Of a stretch of DNA of 64,000 bases, positions 54,462 through 62,704 are shown one piece after another. The DNA comes from Halonotius sp046719765. Its GTDB lineage: Archaea; Halobacteriota; Halobacteria; Halobacteriales; Haloferacaceae. A model generated the notes under the pieces. That model did not search any database. It was not told the DNA's origin and worked only from the letters and a program-made list of their open reading frames with translations. The DNA lies in the NCBI RefSeq assembly GCF_046719765.1, contig NZ_JABEBY010000016.1, forward strand, positions 16,121-80,120, written 5' to 3'. A program made the position numbers and the translations under genes. The first letter of the stretch is position 1, and every line of letters begins with the position of its first letter.

Positions 54462-56612
54462 TCAAGTCCAGTCCGTGATACCAACTATATGTGTTCCGTT
54501 GAGTTGTCGGCGGATATCGTTCAGATTCCAGTCAAGAGGTGCCAGTATACTCTCGATAGCTCGGATCAACTGCGTTTCGTAGTACGAGGTATCGTACGAC
54601 TCTATCTCCTCGTGGGCTAATGCGACCTGTTCTCTCGATGATTTTTTATCGTCCACGACCACATACTCGGTATCCTGGCCCGGGTGGACTGTCAGTTCCT
54701 GATCGCGGGCTCGCTTCAACGCGGCTACGTTCTGCGTATTCTGTGAGTAGCTCTCCAGTGGCTTGGAGACACGGTTCCGCTTGACGAGCCGCTCAACTGC
54801 AACGTCGCCCGCCTGCAGTTCGTCGATTGCTCGTTCGAGCCGTCCAAGCACCGCGTCCGGTGACCGCGTAGAGTCAAGTCGTCTGAGGCAGTCACGCTGG
54901 ACGTTCTCGATGAACGCCGGCGTTGAGCGTTGGCGGGCTTCGATGCCTCTGATCTTGAAGTCGTCTTCGCCGGCGATCTTTCCGAAGTATTTCGTCAGCG
55001 CGCCGGCATCGCTTTCACGTTGTGGGACGAACGCCACCCAGTCATAGTGGGCCTCGTATTCAAGTCGAATCTCGACACTTTTAGTGATACCTGTCGCGAG
55101 TGTCTCGAGATCCTCGCGCTCATCGTCGTCGACGTCGGGATCGGGTGTCACCCATATCGAATCGACGATCCCATGTACCACGCGCCACCCACCAGCTTCC
55201 AGCCGTTGTTTCGCCGTTAGCAGAATCTCGCGAGCGAACGCATTGATGGCTTCGTGGCACTCGATACGTCCAAATTTCGCGTTGCTGAATCCCTGGTACC
55301 CAAAACAGGCAACGAGGATCCATTTCAGTGCGCCTGATCGCCCTTCGAGTTCTGCCAGTCGTTCTTCGTCGGGATTGTCCCGTTGTCTCTCGCGACGGAT
55401 TGCCGCCTTGATCTCGTCACGAGCGTCAATGATCGGTTGTAGCACATCGACGAGGTACCCCTGTTCGTTACAAATCGAGTAGCCGAGCTCGGGGACATCC
55501 TCACGGTCGCTATGACAGTCACACCGGATTACATCGGGCGAGACGTTCCGCGTACAGATAATGTTCGGATAGAGGCTCGAAAAGTCGAGTTCGTGAACAT
55601 CTTCGTGGAGCCCTACCTCTGGGGCGAAGATGAAGCCGCCGCGGTCGGCGTCGTGGAGCGTTCCCATCGGTTTGAAGAACTCGTGTCGCCAGGAGTTCCA
55701 CGGGACGAGGACACCGCGGTCGTGGGCCTCGCAGATTTGAATCGCCGTGAGTACGTTTCCGATCGACGCCCACGCGAGCTCCTGAATCGGTTTTTTCGAC
55801 CGCGACACGAGGTCGAGGACGCCGTCGAGGTTCGTCTCCCCATAGAAGAACGTGTTCGACTCGTCGATGATCGCCCGACCAGGCACGTTGTACCGCGCCG
55901 GCGAGTGGCCGACACGACCGTAGCTTGAGTACGTCGACCGGCTCGCCAGCTGCTGATAGTCCACGTTTGGCAACCGGCTCATGGAAAAATCGTCCATACC
56001 GGCTTCCGTCGCCATTTCGTGGAGGGTTGGGATGATATCGCTCGTTGAGCAGACCAGAATATCTGGATCGTGTTCTTCGAGTGCTGCTTGCACGATGTTC
56101 AGAATCTCCACCGGCGAGCCAGCGACAGTGTCACCGGCGACCGAGAGTTCCCTATAGGTTTCGTTGCTCGTTTCAGTTAACGGCACACCGATTCGCAGTA
56201 TTGACAACTCGCACGCCGACGTCGGATCAATATTATTTTCAAGACAGTAGCGGAATTCTCGCGAGAAATCGACATTGAAGCAGGCGAGATCGCCGATTGG
56301 ATAGTCCGATAGCTGCCGTGTCTGCCGGGCAAGTGGGGTGACGCGGTCGATGTGGGCGACATCAACGGCGAGGACTGTCTCCTCGTCTCGTCGAAAACTA
56401 GGCCGTCGCGTAACCATTTCAGTCGCGACGACACCAGGGTGCTGATTGTACACCGACTGGAGTGTGGTGAGATTGGGGTCAGCGTCTGGGTCACGAGCGG
56501 CGACGTAGAAACGTGGGGTGTAGTCGTCCCGTTCTGTTGGGATGGCACCGTCGACGGTTGTATTCCACTCTATGACTCGACCATCGTCCAGAAAGTCAAT
56601 TGTGAACGGCAT
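54462..56612 (-). CDS. polB: B-family DNA polymerase, plasmid type, without exonuclease motifs
   Basis: 716 aa. Motif A is DFSSLYPNII with Asp343. Motif B is KWILVACFGYQGFSNAKFG. Motif C is VVHGIVDSIWVTPD, where the usual YGDTDS reads HGIVDS: the second Asp (D484) is kept, the first is Ile482. The N-terminal third keeps the fold, but the Exo I motif (DxE) reads LAVDVAHID and Exo II/III are not recognisable, so proofreading is likely lost. A separate exonuclease gene (57226) is upstream in the same direction. Likely role: replication or repair of this replicon. It ends beside the origin. Confidence 0.88.
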   Translation of the reverse strand: MPFTIDFLDDGRVIEWNTTVDGAIPTERDDYTPRFYVAARDPDADPNLTTLQSVYNQHPGVVATEMVTRRPSFRRDEETVLAVDVAHIDRVTPLARQTRQLSDYPIGDLACFNVDFSREFRYCLENNIDPTSACELSILRIGVPLTETSNETYRELSVAGDTVAGSPVEILNIVQAALEEHDPDILVCSTSDIIPTLHEMATEAGMDDFSMSRLPNVDYQQLASRSTYSSYGRVGHSPARYNVPGRAIIDESNTFFYGETNLDGVLDLVSRSKKPIQELAWASIGNVLTAIQICEAHDRGVLVPWNSWRHEFFKPMGTLHDADRGGFIFAPEVGLHEDVHELDFSSLYPNIICTRNVSPDVIRCDCHSDREDVPELGYSICNEQGYLVDVLQPIIDARDEIKAAIRRERQRDNPDEERLAELEGRSGALKWILVACFGYQGFSNAKFGRIECHEAINAFAREILLTAKQRLEAGGWRVVHGIVDSIWVTPDPDVDDDEREDLETLATGITKSVEIRLEYEAHYDWVAFVPQRESDAGALTKYFGKIAGEDDFKIRGIEARQRSTPAFIENVQRDCLRRLDSTRSPDAVLGRLERAIDELQAGDVAVERLVKRNRVSKPLESYSQNTQNVAALKRARDQELTVHPGQDTEYVVVDDKKSSREQVALAHEEIESYDTSYYETQLIRAIESILAPLDWNLNDIRRQLNGTHIVGITDWT

Positions 56613-56764
56613 CTGTCTGCTTCAAACCGAACGATTCAGTCGTGGTTAAGCAATGGCGTGTTGCTTCCGTAGTTCAGAGAACGAGCTTGGTGGCCCGCTA
56701 TCGGCATGTATTCTGCTATACAGCTGTCTACAATCGTTTCTTAGATGTCTTCCGGAATTCATGA

Positions 56765-56806
56765 TTAACCAACAGTTGCCATGAATCTCCCGAATTTGTT
56801 GGTTAA
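56765..56806. promoter_or_regulatory. TTAACCAACA inverted repeat, copy 2
   Basis: TTAACCAACA (56765-56774), 22 bases, TGTTGGTTAA (56797-56806), about 150 bases upstream of polB on the minus strand. Confidence 0.85.
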
Positions 56807-56888
56807 GATCTGGGTTTCAGTATGATTGATGCCCCTACCTTTCCAAGTTTTGTCAAGAATTGCGTGCGAGATGGAGAGGTTGAGCCGG

Positions 56889-57167
56889 TCATGTCGAATT
56901 TTTGTTCGGGGCGAATAGACGCTGGATTCCAAAGTAAAAAACTGGAATTAGTATGCCAGTTAGAGCGACTCCCAAGAGGAGTGGGAGAATACCTGTTGGG
57001 TCAGGACTAACCACAAATGAGAGCCCAAATCCGAGTAAGAGCCCCACAAATGCGGATATAACAGCCAGTACGGCAGATTTCACGACGACAGCTTTCGTCT
57101 TGGAAGTAATAAGCGCGGTGTCTCTTGATTCTCTCTGAGCAGATAATGACCGATACGCGCCATCCAT
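56889..57167 (-). CDS. Small membrane protein between polB and exonuclease genes
   Basis: 92 aa with two clear hydrophobic helices (AVLAVISAFVGLLLGFGLSF and ILPLLLGVALTGILIPVFYF) separated by VVSPDPTG. It starts 59 bases after the exonuclease stop, on the same strand. The family is not recognised and the start is uncertain. It may anchor or simply be inserted between the replication genes. Confidence 0.5.
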   Translation of the reverse strand: MDGAYRSLSAQRESRDTALITSKTKAVVVKSAVLAVISAFVGLLLGFGLSFVVSPDPTGILPLLLGVALTGILIPVFYFGIQRLFAPNKNST

Positions 57168-57225
57168 CTTTCATTATGTTTCACAAATATATTCTTTTTA
57201 ATATTTCTACGAGAACGTCTCAATC

Positions 57226-57876
57226 TCAGGCGACGGGATCGAGTGACTTCATCGAGAAATCCGACTTCGAACAGTATCTCTCAGCCACGTCCATGAGGGC
57301 TCGTGTCCGCCGAATGTCGGCAACATTGTGCCGAACAACCGGTTCAAAATTGCCACTTTCCCAGGCATCGACGGCCTCGCCGCTATCATCGAACGGATCC
57401 AGTTTACCCAGATCTTCTCCGATTAATTCCTCGTACACCGCTGTGAGAGATGTCTCCGTCGTATTGAATCGCGATTCGAAAACGTCCATGAGATCGATGT
57501 ACGGCAGTCCGAGGAACGGCCATTCGAGATTGTGAGCATTGAGCCGTGTCCGGACGAATGGGAGATCGAAGCCACCATTCCACGTTTCGCCGTTGTAGGC
57601 AACCAGCTTGATCTCTTGGGTGGTGAGGCTCGATTCGACAAAGTCAGTCATTGCTTCCAGGAGTGCTGCCTCGCTCTCATGTGTCGAGAGGACGACGGCT
57701 GGATTCATGTCTTTGTCCAACCGCTCCTCAAGCGACTTCGGCGTTCCACGGTCGTCGACGTTCAGAAACACTCGTGAGCTGATGTCGGCGTCAAACCCGA
57801 TTACTGTCACTTGATCGGTCGTGTGGAACCCGGTTGTCTCGATGTCGAAGGCGACTGTCTTTAATTGTGTCATCAC
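57226..57876 (-). CDS. Stand-alone 3'-5' exonuclease (DnaQ/PolB-exo fold)
   Basis: 216 aa. Exo I: VAFDIETTGF (Asp11, Glu13). Exo II: YNGETWNGGFDLPFVRTRL with the N..F-D pattern. Exo III: RHNVADIRRTRAL (x-x-x-D). All metal-binding acids are present. These are the motifs missing from the PolB encoded downstream, so this protein may supply proofreading in trans. It overlaps the upstream gene in ATGA. An alternative is a repair exonuclease independent of PolB. Confidence 0.85.
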   Translation of the reverse strand: MMTQLKTVAFDIETTGFHTTDQVTVIGFDADISSRVFLNVDDRGTPKSLEERLDKDMNPAVVLSTHESEAALLEAMTDFVESSLTTQEIKLVAYNGETWNGGFDLPFVRTRLNAHNLEWPFLGLPYIDLMDVFESRFNTTETSLTAVYEELIGEDLGKLDPFDDSGEAVDAWESGNFEPVVRHNVADIRRTRALMDVAERYCSKSDFSMKSLDPVA

Positions 57877-58184
57877 TTCTCACACTCCTTAGTTTCGTCT
57901 CCAGATTCTAGCAATTCCTCGTGTTCTAACGCCTGCTCTATTTTTTCTAGCCGCTGTTCGTGGTCATCGAGTCTGGCCTCCTGTTCGAGATCGATACTGA
58001 ACAGTGCCGGCAGGAGCGGATTCTGGTGATTCAAGAGTCCGCTTGCATCAGCGTGCTCCCGGGCGTACTCGAAGAGTCGGTCGAATCGTGGTTGATCACG
58101 ACGGCGGAGTGCCCGTCGGAACTCTGCCCATCGCTCTTCGATGGCTCGGAGTGCATCTCGGTATGTCGGATTCGTCCGGCCCAT
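57873..58184 (-). CDS. Conserved small charged protein of the replication cassette
   Basis: 103 aa from the ATG at 58184 (MGRTNPTYRDALRAIEER). Mostly helical with heavy charge (RRALRRRDQPRFDRLFEY, LEQEARLDDHEQRLEKIEQA), the last part forming a likely coiled coil. From memory this family (DUF8156-type) accompanies the exonuclease on haloarchaeal replicons. Two bases from the RecA-like gene and a 4-base overlap with the exonuclease, so a strict operon. Possibly a bridging subunit. Confidence 0.65.
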   Translation of the reverse strand: MGRTNPTYRDALRAIEERWAEFRRALRRRDQPRFDRLFEYAREHADASGLLNHQNPLLPALFSIDLEQEARLDDHEQRLEKIEQALEHEELLESGDETKECEK

Positions 58185-58186
58185 CG

Positions 58187-59131
58187 CTACCGCCCTCCTC
58201 CACCGGTGGCCGTCCACGCATCGAGTAGCGGATCTGCGGTGGCTGCCACTGTCTCACCGGTGGCTGTGACGCCTGTCCCAACGCCCTTGGCAGTCGATGT
58301 CGACGCCGGCGTCGTCGGTTCCACACCGACCTGTGTGGCACGCGCCGCGAGCAGCTGCCGCCAGTAGGCGAACGTCGTCTGGTAATACGCGCCGTCGCCA
58401 ACGGGATAGACGAGCGTCTCGAAGTCCTCGCCGACGATCCGTGGTCCCATCCGAGTCTGTTCGCACTCCAGGTGGTAATCGGCGGCCGTCGCAACTGATT
58501 CGGTGAATTCGTTTCGTTCGTTTCGCGTAACGAGCACGGGGATGTCGTATCCATCGGCGTAGCTTGACAGCCGTGCCAGCGTTCGGGCCTGAAGCGTTTC
58601 CGCGTCCGTTTCACCGAGCGTATTGTCGGTGCGGTACTGGGCGTCGACGGCCGGCACGACGATGAGGGCGGGTGTGTGGGGAGAGGTGTCCTCGTCACGA
58701 TTTGGTGGGTGTCGACTCTGTGCACCGGGATTGCCAGTCGCTGCCTGGATAGCTTTGTTCACAGCCGTCGGGAGATCGCAGACGGCACTGTAGTGTTGAT
58801 AGGCGGTGAACCCGCGTGCAACATGGATTCGGTTGAGTAACCGTTGACTGGGGGCGATCTGGGCGAGTGTCGTCGTCGTCGTTGCGTGCCCGTTTGTGTC
58901 GACCCAAAAGGCAGGCCCATCGTTGAGGAGGAGATGATCGAGGACGAGCGACTGCAGGATCGGGACGCCACGGCTTCCCTCGACATCGAGCAGCGTGATG
59001 CCGGCGTCGAGCTGCGGCAACAGCAACTCGTCAGTAGCCGGATCGGCCTGGTCAGCGAAGGCCTGATTACGGTCGGCGTCGCGGGTCGGCTGGTCGACCG
59101 CCAATCGGTTCGAGGTTGAATGGGGTGGCAT
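58187..59131 (-). CDS. RecA/RadA-like protein with degenerate ATP site
   Basis: 314 aa. The layout ITLLDVEGSRGVPILQSLVL, GPAFWVDTNGHATTTTTLAQ, PALIVVPAVDAQY and IPVLVTRNERNE follows the RecA/Rad51 core (P-loop, strand, Walker B, L2-like). The P-loop reads EGSRGVPI and lacks the GKT/S, so ATP hydrolysis is doubtful. The C-terminal TTFAYWRQLLAARATQVGV fits DNA-binding paralogues. It is first in the operon with the small protein and the exonuclease. Probably a recombination-mediator or loading factor. Confidence 0.65.
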   Translation of the reverse strand: MPPHSTSNRLAVDQPTRDADRNQAFADQADPATDELLLPQLDAGITLLDVEGSRGVPILQSLVLDHLLLNDGPAFWVDTNGHATTTTTLAQIAPSQRLLNRIHVARGFTAYQHYSAVCDLPTAVNKAIQAATGNPGAQSRHPPNRDEDTSPHTPALIVVPAVDAQYRTDNTLGETDAETLQARTLARLSSYADGYDIPVLVTRNERNEFTESVATAADYHLECEQTRMGPRIVGEDFETLVYPVGDGAYYQTTFAYWRQLLAARATQVGVEPTTPASTSTAKGVGTGVTATGETVAATADPLLDAWTATGGGGR

Positions 59132-59295
59132 ACTCGACTAGTTATCACTGTCCCCGATAACTCGCGGCGTGATGTTTCCGTGCTTCAGGGAAGGGGACGA
59201 TACAGACGGAAACTGCCTCCTATGGTAGAGATTCTGCAAATGAGCGACTGTTTCCGAGAACGTTTCCAGAACAAGTCGCAACCTACGCTGATGTA

Positions 59296-59336
59296 TTAAC
59301 CAACACAATGAAATTTACGAGCGGCTTGTTGGTTAA
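59296..59336. promoter_or_regulatory. TTAACCAACA inverted repeat, copy 3
   Basis: TTAACCAACA (59296-59305), 21 bases, TGTTGGTTAA (59327-59336), about 165 bases upstream of the RecA-like gene. The right arm overlaps the stop codon of the gene at 59333. Confidence 0.85.
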
Positions 59337-60010
59337 TCTGGGCTCGGCGGATTGTGGTGTGACGCATCGATATCTCTGTCGTACTTGTCGGCGATGATCT
59401 CCAAGGCGGGCTCGTATGCTGGGCGATTTTCCATCATCTGGTCGATAGCATCCTCTAACGGGATGACAGGGTTCCCGTCGACCCACTCGGTCTCGATACC
59501 GGTTGTCTTCGGGAACAATACGTAGTGAACATTCCCAGTGACCTCGTTGGCGTCTGGACGCTCGTTGAGTGTCGTCTCGACACCAAACTGCTGGAAGAAC
59601 GCCATCCACCGTTCGATGTCACGATCGTGAACTTCGATAAACACTGGATAGTCGTCGTGGCTCCGCGCGATTTGATAGCCGCCCTCTGTCCAGACATACG
59701 CAGCATCAATCTCTGTAAACACGAACTCCATCCCAGCGAAGTGTGGAATGACGTATGCGTCCTCTTGGGAGATGCTGTCGCGGCTGTACAACGCAGCCAT
59801 CATCTCGGCGTACTGCTGGCGCATCTCGTGATCGATGATCTGAATTCCATTATCGGTATTGGCGATAATATTTGTATTTTCTAACCGCTCAACCCAGTCG
59901 TATACCCACGAGTACGAGATATCGATCTTACTCGCGATGTGGTTGATAGAGTCGCCACGCTTGACTGCTAAGACAATCTTTCCAGCTGTAGCGTCCATCA
60001 ATTCAATCAT
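59333..60010 (-). CDS. HTH protein of a paralogous pair around orc1-2 (left copy)
   Basis: 225 aa. N-terminal HTH (TAGKIVLAVKRGDSINHIAS, VYDWVERLENTNIIA) followed by a conserved domain: EDAYVIPHFAGMEFVFTEID, AAYVWTEGGYQIARSHDDYP, and VIPLEDAIDQMMENRPAYEP. The same pattern is in 61718-62392, so the two are paralogues that bracket the second orc1/cdc6 gene. Function unknown; the second domain has the look of a nucleotidyltransferase-type alpha/beta unit, but no catalytic motif is certain. Confidence 0.7.
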   Translation of the reverse strand: MIELMDATAGKIVLAVKRGDSINHIASKIDISYSWVYDWVERLENTNIIANTDNGIQIIDHEMRQQYAEMMAALYSRDSISQEDAYVIPHFAGMEFVFTEIDAAYVWTEGGYQIARSHDDYPVFIEVHDRDIERWMAFFQQFGVETTLNERPDANEVTGNVHYVLFPKTTGIETEWVDGNPVIPLEDAIDQMMENRPAYEPALEIIADKYDRDIDASHHNPPSPD

Positions 60011-60050
60011 TGTAGGTAGTCTCTTTTCCGTGGCCCTGCCCCTCGCTTAG

Positions 60051-60068
60051 TTATCTCTATAGAGATAA
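60051..60068. promoter_or_regulatory. Perfect 18-bp palindrome TTATCTCTATAGAGATAA
   Basis: Fully symmetric and located between the two minus-strand genes, 40 bases upstream of the HTH gene at 60010. Likely an operator, perhaps for the HTH protein itself. Confidence 0.65.
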
Positions 60069-60121
60069 AAATGTATAGAACTTCCGTCTAGCTCGGTCAA
60101 ATACAAGATCTATCCGGGTAA

Positions 60122-61150
60122 TCACTGCATCGGCGACGCAGCTGCCGAATCGGCGAGTGAGTACTCTCTATCCCGACTCGTCCCCTCTGCCTCAAGCAGG
60201 TTGTACTGCTCCATTTTCGAAAGGTACGTCCGAACAGTCCGTTTGGTTCGAGGATCGTCGACTTCCTCGGTGTAGCGGTCGTGGATCTCGCTCGGTCCAA
60301 CCGGGCCGTGGTCGCGAACGATATCGTAGACGGCCCGCTGGTGCGGAGTGAGTGAGTCGAGACTCTTCTGTCGGATTTGTGCGCGAGCGTCCTCGGCGGC
60401 GTCGTACAGAATCTCGTCAGTAATCCGGTCGTGATTCTCGCGGTCGGCCGTGCTGGCCGCCGTCCGTAGGATGCCGATCGCCAGTCTGGCGTCACCGGCG
60501 GCCGCGTCGGCGATTTGGTAGAGCTGATCGTCGGTGATGACGTTCTCGTCGAGTCCCCACTTCGAGCGAGCACTCAGGATGTCGTATATTTGTTTGTCGC
60601 GGTATTTGTCCATTCGAACGTGCTCGCTGGAGCGTAGCCGACTCACGAGCCGGTCATCGACCCTGCCGAACAAATCTTCTTCTTTGTTCGCGATGCAGAT
60701 GATTGCGAACTGTGGGAGGCTGTGGAGGTCGTAAATGAGGCTCGGGTCTTCGAGTTGGTCTACCTCATCGAGGATGACGACGGTTCGCGGCCCATCATGC
60801 TGCTGGAGACGGTCGACGAGTTCGTCATGTGGTGTCGACTGCCTGTGGATGTCAATCGTCGCGCCGATGTCGTCGAGGATTTGATAGAGTGTGCGGAATC
60901 GGGTATAGTTCCGCCAGCAGTTGACGTAGGTTGTCTCAACGTCGAGGATCTCTTCGCGGAGTCGTTCGGTGACGAATTGCGAGATGCACGTCTTGCCGGC
61001 GCCGCTGGGTCCGGTGACGATGGCCGTATCGGCGGGCTCTCCGTTCGTGATGGGCTCGAGAACGCTAGAGAGGTGGTTGACTTCGGCGTCGCGATGCTCA
61101 ACTTCCCGAGGGACGAACCCGGCGCGGAGAACGCGAGCATCGCGGATCAT
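60122..61150 (-). CDS. orc1/cdc6: Second Orc1/Cdc6-like protein
   Basis: 342 aa, the usual size for small plasmid Orc1 proteins. Walker A: VTGPSGAGKTCISQF. Walker B: TVVILDEVDQLED. Sensor 2: GDARLAIGILRTAAS. Winged helix near 265-330 (LTPHQRAVYDIVRDHGPVG, YLSKMEQYNLLEAEG). No clear recognition-box array lies next to it. It may act on a different origin or as a regulator. Confidence 0.9.
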   Translation of the reverse strand: MIRDARVLRAGFVPREVEHRDAEVNHLSSVLEPITNGEPADTAIVTGPSGAGKTCISQFVTERLREEILDVETTYVNCWRNYTRFRTLYQILDDIGATIDIHRQSTPHDELVDRLQQHDGPRTVVILDEVDQLEDPSLIYDLHSLPQFAIICIANKEEDLFGRVDDRLVSRLRSSEHVRMDKYRDKQIYDILSARSKWGLDENVITDDQLYQIADAAAGDARLAIGILRTAASTADRENHDRITDEILYDAAEDARAQIRQKSLDSLTPHQRAVYDIVRDHGPVGPSEIHDRYTEEVDDPRTKRTVRTYLSKMEQYNLLEAEGTSRDREYSLADSAAASPMQ

Positions 61151-61220
61151 CGTTGCTTGATAGACTGATTTTCGGGCAAGTCATAAAAGCGTGACCGGGT
61201 CGGTTCCGGGAAGACGTTAT

Positions 61221-61652
61221 ATGGCTACCGAGAGCTGTTTCGACCGGACGCTGTCAGTTGATTCTTGTTCTCGGAAATCACCTACTTCCGGAAACACATC
61301 TGAAGGTTCGAATGCGGGATTTGACGTTCCGGGGCACCTGATAGAGAACCTTTCATTTACTCCAGCCACCAACAAACCAGCAGTGAAGCACCGGCAAAGG
61401 GTCGAACACTTCCGCACAGACCTGCTTAACTGGGCGGAGGACAACCTGCGGTCATTCCCTTGGCGGGACACGACCGACCTGGCTGAAATCCCATTGGCCG
61501 AGGCCGACGTCACCGACTCGCTACGCAACCCGCTCACGGAGATCTGGCAGGAACTCGGCTGGAACGTCAACCTCCATTACGACGAAGACGGGAGCTGGAT
61601 AGGACCGACAGTCCGGTTCGGGGATATTGGCCAGTTCCCTTCTGGGGGCTGA
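61221..61652 (+). pseudogene. Probable HhH-GPD glycosylase N-terminal remnant
   Basis: The middle reads HFRTDLLNWAEDNLRSFPW then RDTTD, the N-terminal signature of HhH-GPD DNA glycosylases (MutY/Nth-like, which normally continue into a helix-hairpin-helix and catalytic Asp). Here it instead runs into an unrelated stretch (NPLTEIWQELGWNVNLHYDE), so the catalytic part is missing. It could also be a new small protein built from two pieces. Divergent from orc1-2. Confidence 0.5.
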
Positions 61653-61717
61653 ACGGCCGAATTAGAAATCGCTGTGAACCGTAGGAGTTCGATGAGTGCT
61701 ACTCCGATTGCCGAAAC

Positions 61718-62392
61718 TTATGATTGGACTCGCTCAGTCTTCCTGTCGGTGATGCCGAGATCGAGATCCTCGTACATCCGGTCGAGCATGGAGAGCGCTG
61801 ACTGGAACTGGGCGTAGTTCTCACGCATATACTCGATCGTCTCTGCTCTCGGGATAACCGGGTACCCCTCGACGTGTTCAATATCGAGTGAGGAGCGTGG
61901 CTCGACGACAATATGCAGTGCCCCGTCCAGCTCGTCTTGGGGCTGCCGCTCGAATGCGGTAGGGAGATCGAACGACTCGAAAAACGCCTCCCAGGCATTG
62001 ACATCTTGCTCACGAACAGCCAGGAACAGTGGATAGTCGTCGGGCTCGCGACCAACTTGGTAGCCGCCCTGGGTCCACACGTAAACGGCGTCGATCCGTG
62101 TGAATGCGAACGGCCAGTCTCCGAACTGGGGGATAACGTAGGCTTCCTCGATGGATGGTGGACTGACGCCGGCACTGGCCGCGACGAGCTCGCGGGCTGC
62201 GTCCCTCACGCGTTCGTCGACGACTGAGAGGCCGTCGTCATAGGTGACGTAGCCTACGTCTTCCAGCCGATTGACGGCCTGTCGTACCGTCTCATACGGT
62301 GTCTGAAGGTGTTGGGCGACACGGCGGATGGAGTCACCACTCTCGATGGCAAGGATAGTCTGTGCGGCCGTGTCGTCGAGCACCTCATACAT
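61718..62392 (-). CDS. HTH protein of a paralogous pair around orc1-2 (right copy)
   Basis: 224 aa. HTH: TAAQTILAIESGDSIRRVAQ, TPYETVRQAVNRLEDVGYVT. Second domain: EEAYVIPQFGDWPFAFTRID, AVYVWTQGGYQVGREPDDYP, EHVEGYPVIPRAETIEYMRE, clearly the same family as 59333-60010. It is separated from orc1-2 by the glycosylase remnant. A GTTACC/GGTAAC inverted repeat sits just upstream. Confidence 0.7.
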   Translation of the reverse strand: MYEVLDDTAAQTILAIESGDSIRRVAQHLQTPYETVRQAVNRLEDVGYVTYDDGLSVVDERVRDAARELVAASAGVSPPSIEEAYVIPQFGDWPFAFTRIDAVYVWTQGGYQVGREPDDYPLFLAVREQDVNAWEAFFESFDLPTAFERQPQDELDGALHIVVEPRSSLDIEHVEGYPVIPRAETIEYMRENYAQFQSALSMLDRMYEDLDLGITDRKTERVQS

Positions 62393-62398
62393 CTGTCG

Positions 62399-62418
62399 GT
62401 TACCAACAATTCGGTAAC
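62399..62418. promoter_or_regulatory. GTTACC/GGTAAC inverted repeat
   Basis: GTTACC (62399-62404), 8 bases, GGTAAC (62413-62418), just 7 bases before the start of the HTH gene at 62392. A likely operator for autoregulation. Confidence 0.5.
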
Positions 62419-62519
62419 AGTTAAAACGCTTACTAGATTGGCGTTAAATCACGATCTCTCCATTCGTCCTGAGAGTAGCCCTGGTTCCCGCTAAAAACAC
62501 CCGGAACAACAATAACGAA

Positions 62520-62700
62520 TTCAACGAGTGAAACGAACAGAACGAATGGGTTGATGGCAACGAGTGCGTTTATCTCCATGAGCGGAACGAACAGTTGGTT
62601 TTAATGTCGTTGTAATCCTCTCACCGAGTGAAACAATCTAACTGAACGCACCGCACTAAACAACCGAAACGAACGAAACGAACACAACGAGAGAAACGAA
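62520..62700. repeat. GAAACGAAC-rich repeat region upstream of parA (candidate centromere)
   Basis: TTCAACGAGTGAAACGAACA at 62520-62539 is followed by many related units (ACCGAGTGAAAC near 62623, CGAAACGAACGAAACGAAC near 62668-62690, ACGAGAGAAACGAAAG) up to the parA start. The 26-base form recurs once inside the partner gene at 63658-63683 with one mismatch. Confidence 0.7.
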
Positions 62701-62704
62701 AGAA

